Below are positions 9,063 through 17,900 of a DNA stretch of 64,000 nucleotides, piece by piece. The number at the start of each line of letters is the position of its first letter. Position 1 is the stretch's first letter. The notes below the pieces were generated by a model. It was not told the DNA's origin and did no database searches. It saw only the letters and a program-made list of their open reading frames with translations. The translations under genes were made by a program, and so were the position numbers. The DNA comes from Streptomyces sp. 846.5 (GTDB lineage: Bacteria > Actinomycetota > Actinomycetes > Streptomycetales > Streptomycetaceae): assembly GCF_004365705.1 (NCBI RefSeq), contig NZ_SOBN01000002.1:682001-746000 (forward strand), in the 5' to 3' direction.

Positions 9063-10451
9063 TCAGGTTCGCAGTCGGTGGCCGACGGCTGTCCACAGAT
9101 CGGCGAACGCCTCCCGCCAGCGCCAGTGCTCGGGAATGTGCCAGGTCAGGGTCCGGCCTCCGGTGGCCAACCGCGCCGGGACGTTGATGAGTTGGCGGCG
9201 GATCGTGCCGGTGCGGGCTCTGGCGTGGAAGCCGGAGGCCAGGGTGCCCAGGGCTCGAGTCAGGTTGTGGGCGACGGCGGCCAGGGTCAGCCACGCGGCG
9301 TTCGCGGTGAACTTCCCCGAGGGCAGATGCCCCAGCGCCGAGTCCTCAAGATCGGCAAAAACCTGTTCCACAATGGCGTGCCGACGATGGTCCGCCTCGG
9401 CCTCGACCAGCGGCAACGGCGAGTCGGTGAACACCGCGTGGAACCGCCAGACGGTGAACAACTCGCCCTGCCCGTCCGGGATTCCGGCCTCGTTCAGGCG
9501 CTTGACCCGCCGCACCAGAAGTCGGGCGGTGGCCCGGTAGCGCTTGGCCTTGCCGGTGAACGCGGTGTACTGGATCTCGGCGACCTCCGCGTCCGAGACC
9601 CAGCGTTCCTCGTCCCGGTCCCAGATCGCCTTCGGGTACTTGATCGCCGTCCACGCGGTCTCGGGGATCGTCGCGATCAGTTCGCGGACCTTTTTGCGCT
9701 GCGCGACGGCGAGCGAGAACCGGACCTTGTTGCGGCGGCAGACGTCTACGACCTTGTGGGAGAAGAACGCGGAGTCGGCACGGACCACGATCATGCCGAT
9801 CGCGCCCGTCGCCCGCACCGTCCTGATGGCTTCGGCGATCAGGGAGGCGGCGCCCTTGGCGGAGCCGGCCGAGCCTTTGCGCAGGCGGGTGGCCACGATG
9901 ACCGGCGCGGCTAGCGGGGTGGAGGCGGTGACGATCTGGAAGTGCAGGCCGCGGACCTTGGTGTAGCCGTATTCCGCGCCCTGCTTGCCGGCCCCGTAGA
10001 CCTGCTTGACCTTCGAGTCGATGTCCAGGTACACCACTTGGTCGCCGCCCGCGAGCAGGTTGCAGTGCCGGGCCAGGTTGCAGGTGAACGCCCGTGCTGC
10101 GGACTCCAGTTGGCGCACATGGCCCCAGGTGAACGCGCGCAGGAAAGTGCCAAGTGTGGACGGCGCGCGGATCCCGGCGAAGGCCCGGGCCATGGCACCG
10201 TGTCGCAGGACGTCGGTGTCGTCGATGCTGTCCGCCCCGGCGAGCATTCCCGCCACGAGCGACATCACCTTCGCGCCGACGGCTGCCCCGGCGCCGTTCG
10301 CGGCATCCTTGAGCTGCACCTTCTCCCGGGCCAGCGCGGGCAGGCCGCACCGCTCGGCCAACCGCACCGCCGCAGCCAGGCCACCGAACGCCAGGAGATT
10401 CGGGTCATCGAACGCCGCGAAGGTCGCTGCGGCGGTGTGGGAAGATTTCAT
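9063..10451 (-). CDS. IS1380-family transposase
   Basis: A 462-residue DDE-type transposase of the IS1380 family. The catalytic region is recognisable from VVYLDIDSKVKQVYG (first Asp, about residue 150) and VVRADSAFFSHKV (second Asp, about residue 225). The C-terminal part (AWLTLAAVAHNLTRALG) is the usual family ending. The ATG at 10451 lies 120 bp inside the right terminal repeat. The frame is intact, so the element may be active. It lies antisense to the cluster genes on both sides. Confidence 0.93.
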   Translation of the reverse strand: MKSSHTAAATFAAFDDPNLLAFGGLAAAVRLAERCGLPALAREKVQLKDAANGAGAAVGAKVMSLVAGMLAGADSIDDTDVLRHGAMARAFAGIRAPSTLGTFLRAFTWGHVRQLESAARAFTCNLARHCNLLAGGDQVVYLDIDSKVKQVYGAGKQGAEYGYTKVRGLHFQIVTASTPLAAPVIVATRLRKGSAGSAKGAASLIAEAIRTVRATGAIGMIVVRADSAFFSHKVVDVCRRNKVRFSLAVAQRKKVRELIATIPETAWTAIKYPKAIWDRDEERWVSDAEVAEIQYTAFTGKAKRYRATARLLVRRVKRLNEAGIPDGQGELFTVWRFHAVFTDSPLPLVEAEADHRRHAIVEQVFADLEDSALGHLPSGKFTANAAWLTLAAVAHNLTRALGTLASGFHARARTGTIRRQLINVPARLATGGRTLTWHIPEHWRWREAFADLWTAVGHRLRT

Positions 10452-10571
10452 TTAGGACGTGCCTTGTCTTACCGCGAGCTGGAAGCGTAGAGAACTCCCA
10501 TACTGGCAGGTCACAGGGCACGTCTTCTTCGTTGGGTCAGCCTCTCACGGTCACCGGTCGGTGGATCGAGG

Positions 10572-10576
10572 CTCAA
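10572..10576. repeat. IS1380 target-site duplication, right copy (CTCAA)
   Basis: Matches 8899-8903. The bases that follow, aagcgtag from 10576, contain the original stop codon (TAG 10581-10583) of the interrupted replication-relaxation-like gene. Confidence 0.75.
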
Positions 10577-10583
10577 AGCGTAG

Positions 10584-11131
10584 CCCGCCCCCGGAGACCG
10601 CGCCGCTAAGCGCCCGCCGGCGTTCGACAATTTGACGGACTACCGCTCGGTAGGAAATCTGCGCGACGCATCGCGGATGCCTCCGACCCTTGGAGCAATG
10701 CCGAACATCCGGTGAATGAACCGGAAAGGCGCTCCCGCCGGCTTCGCCCTGCACCGCCGCCCCCGAGATCCGGGCCATTTCTTGATCGAACTCTGACATT
10801 CCTCGGAAACATCATTCAAGCAGCAGATACACCTTGGAAACAAAGGCGTATCCGGGAACGGTGCGGACCGATCCTGGAATGCCACCGTACCCCCGCGCGC
10901 CCCCCCGAGCGGGGACCGTACCCCGACCGAACCACCGGGGGTGGGGTACCACAGTGTTTTGCCCGCCCGACCTGGTCGTCGTTGACGACGAACTTTGAAA
11001 ACGCTTACGCTCAGCCCGAATCAATCAGACGCGGTAGGAAATACAACACGACGCCGAATCCCAGAAAAGATTCCGACGCAACACTCGCTCTATGACGTGA
11101 ATTTCCGTCGTAATCTGAAGCCAGAGAGAGA
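10584..11131. other. Intergenic region upstream of the PAS-LuxR gene
   Basis: About 550 bp with no convincing gene and clearly lower GC than its surroundings. It holds two copies of accgtacccc (10884 and 10916), an inverted repeat GTACCCC/GGGGTAC (10918-10924 and 10943-10949) and a short palindrome GTCGTC-gtt-GACGAC (10975-10989) that overlaps the -35 element of the putative promoter. Such a long leader with several dyads suits a pathway-specific regulator that is itself controlled. Confidence 0.6.
10982..11011 (+). promoter_or_regulatory. Putative sigma-70-type promoter for the PAS-LuxR gene
   Basis: TTGACG (10982-10987), an 18-base spacer and TACGCT (11006-11011), about 120 bases before the regulator start. 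A 6-bp dyad (10975-10989) overlaps the -35 box and could be an operator. Identified by eye only. Confidence 0.4.
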
Positions 11132-11833
11132 GTGCCTCTCATGCCCCTTCTTGCCACTGGTACGGCCCGCTCCGCAGTCGACACCCTGGCTCCACCGCAT
11201 GGAGAGAGCGTTCACCCCGAGCGCCGACCGCGATCCGGCCGGGTCACCTGTATGGCCAGCCTGGACACCTCCCTCACTATCGCGGCCGCGAACGCGGACT
11301 TCTTCCGGCAGTTCGCCCGCCCCTCCGCGGACATCTGCGGGCGCAGCATCTACGACTTCCTGCATCCGAGCGCCCGGAACAACCTCCCCCAGCACTTCAC
11401 AAGGCTGTCCGACCCGCGCCGTGCCCGGTTCGTCGAACGGGTGGTCGCCATACGCGGGGCGGACCGGGTCTTCTCCGCCGAGATCACCGGCGTGGCGGTC
11501 CGCAGCGAGGGCGACGAGCTGTCCGGCATCGTCATCCTGGTCAGCCCGGACGACGAGGCGCCCGACGCTCACCCGTCGACCTCCCTGCACAAGCCGCTGC
11601 TGACCCCCCTGGACGCCCGCATCCTGGAGGGGATCGCCACCGGGGCCTCTACCGTCCAGCTCGCCGCCCGCCTCTACCTCAGCCGTCAGGGCGTGGAGTA
11701 CCACGTCGGGCTGATGCTCCGCCGGCTCAAGGCGCCGAACCGCGCCGCGCTGGTCTCCCGCGCCTACTCGACCGGCATCCTCACCATCGGGAACTGGCCG
11801 CCCCGGGTGCTGCCGGAGTTCGTGAAGGAGTAG
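11132..11833 (+). CDS. PAS-LuxR family transcriptional activator (PimM-like)
   Basis: A 233-residue regulator. The N-terminal PAS domain (about residues 40-145, starting ASLDTSLTIAAANADFF and including CGRSIYDFLHPS) and the C-terminal LuxR helix-turn-helix (about 165-220, with ARLYLSRQGVEYHVGLMLRRLK) match the PimM/AmphRIV/NysRIV family, pathway-specific activators of macrolide clusters. The GTG at 11132 is preceded by a purine run (AGAGAGAG); an ATG nine bases further in is an alternative. The family binds CTVGGGAWWTCCCBAG-like sites, and four close matches occur upstream of leftward genes in this window. It is therefore the probable master activator of this cluster. Confidence 0.93.
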   Translation: MPLMPLLATGTARSAVDTLAPPHGESVHPERRPRSGRVTCMASLDTSLTIAAANADFFRQFARPSADICGRSIYDFLHPSARNNLPQHFTRLSDPRRARFVERVVAIRGADRVFSAEITGVAVRSEGDELSGIVILVSPDDEAPDAHPSTSLHKPLLTPLDARILEGIATGASTVQLAARLYLSRQGVEYHVGLMLRRLKAPNRAALVSRAYSTGILTIGNWPPRVLPEFVKE

Positions 11834-11919
11834 CGTCCGGGGACCGGCCCTCACCTCCGGCCCCTGCCGCCGCTTCCAGTCCCGATCTCGGCAGTCCCGA
11901 TCTCGATCTCGGCCCGACA

Positions 11920-11959
11920 CAGATCACCCGACCCGCGAGCCCACGGGTCGGGTGATCTG
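11920..11959. terminator. Bidirectional terminator between the PAS-LuxR gene and the ABC permease
   Basis: A perfect 16-bp stem (CAGATCACCCGACCCG and its complement at 11944-11959) with an 8-base loop, between the convergent stops at 11833 and 11993. It can serve both transcripts. Confidence 0.85.
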
Positions 11960-11992
11960 CTGTGCCGGCACACCTGGTCGGGATCCGGCCCC

Positions 11993-12760
11993 TCAGGCGT
12001 CACGAGTCTGCAGCAGCGCATAACCGCCGAGCACCACCGCCGCCACCCAGAGCAGCATGATGCCGAACCCGCCCAAGGGGCCGAAAGGGGTGCCGGCGTC
12101 CTGGACGACACGGGTCATCGCCCGCCCGGCCTGGTCCGGGAAGTAGCGGGCGACCGTCTTCGCGCCGGGCACCGCGATCAGGATGTTGGTCACCAGCAGG
12201 AAGAACGTCACCAGAACGGCCAGCGACAGGACGGAACTCCGCAGCATCGTGGCGACGCCCATCGAGAACAGCGCGAGCAGGGTCATGTAGAGGCCGGCGC
12301 AGACCGTCGCACGCAGCACATTGGGCGCGCCGAGCGTGGTGTGGTGCGACCCCAGCGCGGCCTGGCCGATGAAGAAGCTGGCGAAGCCCGTGATTTCGGC
12401 GACGATGAACACCGCCACCGTCGCGACCGCCAGCTTGCTGAAGTACAGGGTCCCGCGCTGGGGCACCGCCGCCAGCGAGGTGCGGATCATGCCCGAGGTG
12501 TACTCGCCGCTGACGACGAGAACGCCGAAGGCGATGACGGCGAGCTGGCCGAGCAGCGCACCGGAGAAGCTGGTGCTGGTCGCGTCGAAGCTCTGCTGCT
12601 GAGCCTGCGTCAGCTTGTCCCACCCGCTGACGGTCAGCGCGCTCAGCAGCGCGCCGAGCAGGACGGTGACGAGGAAGGCCAGCGCCAACGTCCAGGCCGT
12701 GGAGCGGACCGACTTGATTTTGAACCATTCCGAGCGGAGGACCGCTGTCGCCTGGGCCAT
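11993..12760 (-). CDS. ABC transporter permease (ABC-2 type)
   Basis: A 255-residue integral membrane protein with about six predicted transmembrane segments, for example TLALAFLVTVLLGALLSALT near the N-terminus and IMLLWVAAVVLGGYALL at the C-terminus. It follows the ABC-2 permease pattern: N-terminal cytoplasmic stretch SEWFKIKSVRSTAWT and the central VSGEYTSGMIRTSL signature. It starts 2 bp after the ATPase stop, so the two form one exporter. Probable role: export of, or self-resistance to, the cluster product. Some relatives export lantibiotics or other peptides. Confidence 0.9.
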   Translation of the reverse strand: MAQATAVLRSEWFKIKSVRSTAWTLALAFLVTVLLGALLSALTVSGWDKLTQAQQQSFDATSTSFSGALLGQLAVIAFGVLVVSGEYTSGMIRTSLAAVPQRGTLYFSKLAVATVAVFIVAEITGFASFFIGQAALGSHHTTLGAPNVLRATVCAGLYMTLLALFSMGVATMLRSSVLSLAVLVTFFLLVTNILIAVPGAKTVARYFPDQAGRAMTRVVQDAGTPFGPLGGFGIMLLWVAAVVLGGYALLQTRDA

Positions 12761-12762
12761 GG

Positions 12763-13722
12763 TCAGGCCTCCTTTCCGGCAGTCAGGGACTCCTGCTGCG
12801 CGCTCGCGGGCGCGGCGGCCGGTTCGGAGCGGTACTCGGTCGCTCCCCCGGTCAACTGGATGAACGCCTCTTCCAGGGAGGCGCTCTGCGGGCTCAACTC
12901 GTGCAGCACCACCTGCGCCTCGGCCAGCACATCGCCGATCCGCTCGACCGGCACCTCGGTCACCTCGAACGCACCGTCGGCCGTGGTCTCCGCCTCGATC
13001 CCGGCGGCGGTCAGCGCGTCCAGCAGCTGCTCCGGTTGCGGCGTGCGAATCCGCACGTAGGAGCGGGAGTTGCGGGCGATGAACTCGGGCATGGAGGTGT
13101 CCGCCAGCAGCTTGCCCTTGCCGATCACCACCAGGTGGTCGGCGGTCAGTGCCATCTCGCTCATCAAGTGGCTCGACACGAAGACCGTGCGGCCGTCGTT
13201 GGCGAGACCCTTCATCAGCGTGCGGATCCAGTGGATGCCCTCGGGGTCGAGCCCGTTGACCGGCTCGTCGAACATCAGGATCTCCGGGTCGCCCAGCAAT
13301 GCGGCTGCGATGCCGAGCCGCTGGCCCATCCCCAACGAGAAGTTCTTGGAGCGCTTCCGGCCGACTTCGGCCAGGCCCACCTGCTCCAGCACCTCGTCCA
13401 CCCGGGCAGCGGCGATGCGGTTGCTCAACGCGAGGCACATCAGGTTGTCGCGGGCACTGCGTCCCGGGTGCATCGCCTTGGCGTCGAGCAGGGCGCCTAT
13501 GTAGCGGAGCGGGTTCTGCAGGTCCGCGTAGCGCTTCCCGTCGATCCGCACCCGACCGGCGGTGGGGCGGTCCAGGTCGAGCATCATCCGCATCGTCGTT
13601 GACTTCCCCGCGCCGTTGGGGCCGAGGAACCCGGTGACGGAACCGGGGTGCACCTTGAACGTGAGGTCGTCGACCACTGTCTTCTCGCCGTAGCGCTTCT
13701 TAACGCCTTCAAGCTCAATCAT
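12763..13722 (-). CDS. ABC transporter ATP-binding protein
   Basis: A 319-residue ATPase of the DrrA/CcmA type. Walker A is GPNGAGKSTT, the signature is NFSLGMGQRLGIA and Walker B is ILMFDEPVNGLDPEG; SSHLMSEM is the H-loop region. The C-terminal 90 residues form the usual accessory domain. The ATG at 13722 opens the domain directly; an ATG at 13764 is in frame but too close to the promoter-region box. It is the first gene of a two-gene leftward operon with the permease and lies behind a PAS-LuxR-type site at 13775, so it is likely co-activated with the biosynthetic genes. Confidence 0.93.
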   Translation of the reverse strand: MIELEGVKKRYGEKTVVDDLTFKVHPGSVTGFLGPNGAGKSTTMRMMLDLDRPTAGRVRIDGKRYADLQNPLRYIGALLDAKAMHPGRSARDNLMCLALSNRIAAARVDEVLEQVGLAEVGRKRSKNFSLGMGQRLGIAAALLGDPEILMFDEPVNGLDPEGIHWIRTLMKGLANDGRTVFVSSHLMSEMALTADHLVVIGKGKLLADTSMPEFIARNSRSYVRIRTPQPEQLLDALTAAGIEAETTADGAFEVTEVPVERIGDVLAEAQVVLHELSPQSASLEEAFIQLTGGATEYRSEPAAAPASAQQESLTAGKEA

Positions 13723-13774
13723 GCTGTCCAACGTAGGGTGACTGACAGGTACACGGCCGGGCATTTCACTTTAT

Positions 13775-13790
13775 CTAGGGATCTCAGCAG
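13775..13790. promoter_or_regulatory. Putative PAS-LuxR operator upstream of the ABC exporter
   Basis: The site ctagggatctcagcag matches CTVGGGAWWTCCCBAG at 13 of 16 positions. It lies 53 bp before the ATPase start, in the 156-bp gap behind the KAS III-like gene, the position where family members overlap the -35 region. Confidence 0.65.
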
Positions 13791-13878
13791 TGCAGGGGAC
13801 TCGCGCGGCAGTACGTACGTCGTACGGAAACCCCGCTGCCGCTGGGCAGCAGCGGGGTCTGCACGGACCTCGCCCGGG

Positions 13879-14922
13879 TCAGGAAGCCCAGGCCGGCACG
13901 TCGAGGATGGTGAGGACCGCCGAGGAGGAGACCCAACCGGCCCCCGACGTGGTCATCAGGATGTTGTCGCCCACGGCCAGCCGACCGGTCGTGATCATGT
14001 GGTTCAGCAGCACCGCCATGTCGCAGGCGCCGATGTGCCCGAACTCCTTCCCGAAGTCCCAGCTGGAGCGCGACATCGGGAGCCCGAGGGGCTGCATCTT
14101 CATCTGATCGATCATGGTCGCGTCGCTGTTGGCCACCACCACACAGGCGATGTCGGAGGCGTTGAGTTCGGCGTCGACCAGGGACCGCTGCACGATGTCG
14201 AGCTCGAACTCCATGATCATCTGCATGCACTTGTCCAGCGGAATCACATTCGCGTTGAAGAACGTCAGCAGGTCCAGCATGGTGACCTGCCCCAACTCGT
14301 CGTCGCGGTAGGCGAGCTGGCTCTGCTCCCCGCGGTGCCACTGCTCCAGCGCGGGCAGCGTGCCGGAGTTGAGCGAACGCAGCTGCGCGAAGCCGCTCTC
14401 GGCGCTGAACAGGACGGCTGCGGCGCCGTCGCTGGCGGTGAAGCCGGTGCCGAAGCCCTGCCAGCGGTCGATCTTCGGGGTGGTGAAGTTCTCCCCCGCG
14501 GTGACCAGCACCGACTCCGCCGCCGCGGCACCCGTCATCTGCCCGACGACGACCTCGAAGGCGGCGAGCATTCCGTTGGAGTGCTGACGCACGTCCGTGC
14601 TGGGGATCCCGCTGATGCCGAGTTCGCGCAGGACGTAGCCACCGGGGTAGGACCCGGCCGGGCCCTGCTGGGTGGCGCTGCAGTGGACGTGGAAGTCGAT
14701 CGACCCGGTGTCCTGCCCGGACCGCTCGATCGCCTGGCGCGCGGCGTCGACCGCCATGTCGACCGCGGGCACGTCGCCGGCGATGTAGGCAGCAGTCAGA
14801 CCTGTCCCGTAGGCGATCGACATCTCGTCGTAGAGACCCTCGGCAACGGCCTTTTCGATGCTCACCCACTCGTCGGGGAGATGGACCCCGACAGTGTCGA
14901 TGTAGATGCCGTCAGTTTTCAT
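13879..14922 (-). CDS. KAS III (FabH)-like ketoacyl synthase/acyltransferase with Ser at the active site
   Basis: A 347-residue thiolase-fold protein of the ketoacyl-ACP synthase III group. At the nucleophile position the sequence reads VRQHSNGM (residues 111-118), so Ser115 stands where FabH has Cys. The usual catalytic His and Asn positions also differ (ANSDA, EFGHIGACD). It resembles FabH relatives in antibiotic clusters, such as DpsC (Ser nucleophile) and the acyltransferase CerJ. The ATG at 14922 is preceded by AGGAGA. It lies 68 bp after the PKS stop on the same strand and probably shares its transcript. Likely role: acyl transfer or starter/offloading chemistry rather than decarboxylative condensation. 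With no thioesterase seen, it is a candidate for chain release. Confidence 0.85.
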   Translation of the reverse strand: MKTDGIYIDTVGVHLPDEWVSIEKAVAEGLYDEMSIAYGTGLTAAYIAGDVPAVDMAVDAARQAIERSGQDTGSIDFHVHCSATQQGPAGSYPGGYVLRELGISGIPSTDVRQHSNGMLAAFEVVVGQMTGAAAAESVLVTAGENFTTPKIDRWQGFGTGFTASDGAAAVLFSAESGFAQLRSLNSGTLPALEQWHRGEQSQLAYRDDELGQVTMLDLLTFFNANVIPLDKCMQMIMEFELDIVQRSLVDAELNASDIACVVVANSDATMIDQMKMQPLGLPMSRSSWDFGKEFGHIGACDMAVLLNHMITTGRLAVGDNILMTTSGAGWVSSSAVLTILDVPAWAS

Positions 14923-14990
14923 GCGTGCTCTCCTAGCGGTCTCGGCGGTCTCGGCGGTGTTCTGACCACGGGTCTTCGGTGCGGGCGGCG

Positions 14991-17900
14991 TCAGTGCCGC
15001 AGGAGTTCTTCCTTGAGATGCAGCGCCAGCCTCGTCGGGGTGTCCTGCTCGAACAGCAGCGCCGCCGGCAGGCGCAGGCCGGTGGCGTCCTTCAGCCGGT
15101 TGCGCAGGGCGAAGGTCGTCAACGAGTTGAGCCCGATCTCGCGGAACGCCCGGTCGGTCTCGACCTCCCCCGGCGACTCGTACTCCAGGACGGCCGCGAC
15201 ACTGACCCGCACGATCTCCACCAGCAGGTCGTCCCGCTCGGTGTCGTCCAGACCGGCCAGCCGGCGCTTCAGCAAGGTGAGCACTCCTGACGGGCCGTCC
15301 GCCTGCCCCACCGTCCGCCGGCGCGTGGTCCGCACGAGGTTCCGGAGCAGGGCCGGGCGCTCCCGGTGGCTGCCTCCGGCGGCCAGGCTCGCGACGTCGA
15401 ACCGCACGGGCGCCACCGCGGCCGCGTCGAGGCGGCAGGCGGCGTCGAACAGGTCCAGTGCCTCCTCCAGGGAGAGTTCCGCCAGTCCCGGGCCCGCCGG
15501 TGGGCGCGGACCGACCTGCGCGGACCGCGCCGTGCTCTCGTCGCTCCACGGGCCCCACCCGAGTGAGAGCGCATGCAGTCCACGGGCCCGGCGGTGTTGC
15601 GCGTACGCGTCCAGGAAGGCGTCCGTCGCGGCGTGGCCGCCCTGGCCCGCGGCGCCCAGGGCGCCGACGAGGGAGGAGAACAGGACGAACGCCGAGAGCC
15701 CCAGCCTTGCGGTCAGCTCGTCCAGGTTCAGGACCGCCTCGACCGTGGGCCGCAGCACCGTGTCGATCCGCTCCGGTGTCAGCGAGGGGATGGTCGCGTC
15801 GTCCGGCCGGGGGGCGGCGAGCACGACGGCCGTCAGGGTGTGCTCCGGGGAGATCCCGGCCAGCAGCCCGGCCAGCGCGGTGCGGTCGGCGGGGTCGCAG
15901 TCGGCGACCGTGACCTGCGCGCCGAGAGCCGTCAGCTCCGCTTCGAGCACAGCCGCTCCGTCGTTCCGCTGATCCGGCGCGTCGGCCAGCAGCAGGTGTC
16001 GGACACCGTGCCGCTCGACCAGGTGCCGGACGACGGCGTCGCCGAGCGAGCCGGCGCTGCCGACGACCAGGATGGTGCCCTCGCCGTCCGGCGAGAAGAC
16101 GGTCACCTCCTCCGGCCCACCACGGTCGTCGGACCCTGCCGTGGAGCTCGCGCGGGCCAGCCGGGGCACCTTGAGTACGCCCTTGCGCAGGGCCACGGCC
16201 GGTTCCCCGGTGGCCACCGCGGTGGTCAGCTTGCGCCAGGATCCGCGCTGACTGTCCAGGTCGACCAGGACGAAGCGGTCCGGGCTCTCCGACTGGGCCG
16301 ATCGGATCAGTCCCCACACCGGAGCGACAGCGAGGTCCGGCCCACCCGGGCCTGCCCCGACGGCCACCGCGCCACGGGTCAGGAAGACCAGTCGGGAGGC
16401 GCCGAAACGGTCGTCGGCGAGCCACTCCTGAGCGAGCGTCAGCGCCTGCCGGGCGACGGCAGCGGCATCGGACGCCGACACTGTCGGGGTGAGCGAGACG
16501 AGCACGGCGTCGGGTACCGGCGTTCCGGCGTCGACGGCCGAACCCAGCGCCGTGAGGTCGGGATAGCTCTCGGTGTACTGGCCGGACTTCATCAGCGACG
16601 GCCTGGCGCTGAGAGCGTCCGGGCCGACCACGGCCCAGCGGACCGCGGACTGCGGCGGATCGGCCGCCAGGTCCGGCCACTCGACCTGGAACAGTCCGGT
16701 GCGCTGGCCGGCGCGGGCGCTGCGGAGCTGTCCTGGGACCACCGACCGCAGCGACAGGGTGTCGACGGACGCGACCGGCGCGCCGGTGTCGTCGGCAAGC
16801 GCGACGGCTACGGTGTCCGGCCCCGTGCGGGTCAACCGCACCCGCAGTGCGGCCGCGGCCGACGCGTGCAACGCCACGCCCTGCCAGCACAGGGGTTCGA
16901 GGGCCAGGGGTTCGACGAGGGCCAGGGGTTGCAGCGCCGCGTCCAGGAGCACCGGGTGCAGGCCGTAACGGGGCGCATCGGCCGACTCCCGCTCGGCCAG
17001 CTCGACATCGGCGAACAACTCGTCGCCGCGTCGCCAGGCCGAGCGCAGTCCCCGGAACGCGGGCCCGAGGCTGTGCCCGGCAGCCGACCGGCGTGCGTAG
17101 AACTCGGTCAGGTCCACCACCTCGGCGTCGGCGGGCGGCCACAACTCCAGATCGAACGACGGCGGCGGGCCGACGGGGGCGAGTTCCCCGCTGGCGTGAC
17201 GGATCCAGGGGTCCTCGCGGAGCGCGCTGTCCGGCTTGGAGAACACCGCGAGCGAGCGCCGGCCGGACTCCTGCGGCTCCCCCACGGTCAGCCGGAGTCG
17301 CACGCCGTTCCGTTCGGGCAGCAGCAGCGGGGCCTCCAGGGTCAGCTCCGTCAGCAGCTCGCAGCCGACCTGGTCGCCGGCCTGGACCGCGAGTTCCACG
17401 AGGACCGCGGCAGGTAGCGGCACCATGCCCTCGACGACGTGGTCGGCGAGCCAGGGATGCGTCCGCAAGGACAGCTGTCCGGTCAACAGAAGCGCTTCGG
17501 AGTCGGGCAGTTCCACCGCCGCCCCGAGCAGCGGGTGCCGGAGCGAGCCCGGACCGGCCGGCTCCGCGCCGTCGGAGCGCGGTTCGGGTTGCGGAAGCCA
17601 GTAGTGCTGCCGCTGGAAGGCGTAGGTGGGCAGGTCGACGCGGCGGGCCCCGGTGCCCGCGAACACCGCGGGCCAGTCCGTGTCGATGCCGTGGACGTAG
17701 AGCTCGGCCAGCGAAGCGACGAGCCGGTCCGCACCGTCCTGGTCCGGTCCGGCCGCGACAACCGCGACGACGTCCTTTCCGGCTTCGCGCGCGACCTTGA
17801 GGAGCTGTTCCGCGACGACCGGTTCGGCGTCCATCTCGACGAAGAGTCCGTGCCCGCCGACCAGCAGAGTCCCCATCGCGGCCTCGAAACCGGCCTGGTC

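Larger units (their letters stand above)
8904..10571 (-). mobile_element. IS1380-family insertion sequence, complete, 1668 bp
   Basis: The imperfect terminal inverted repeats match at 15 of 19 positions: left CCTGGATCCACAGAGCCGT (8904-8922), right CCTCGATCCACCGACCGGT (reverse complement of 10553-10571). Both begin with CC. The element is flanked by the direct repeat CTCAA. The length and single long transposase gene suit the family. Internal pairs such as gacgtgcc/ggcacgtc lie between the transposase start and the right end. The insertion is at the very 3' end of the replication-relaxation-like gene. Confidence 0.88.
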
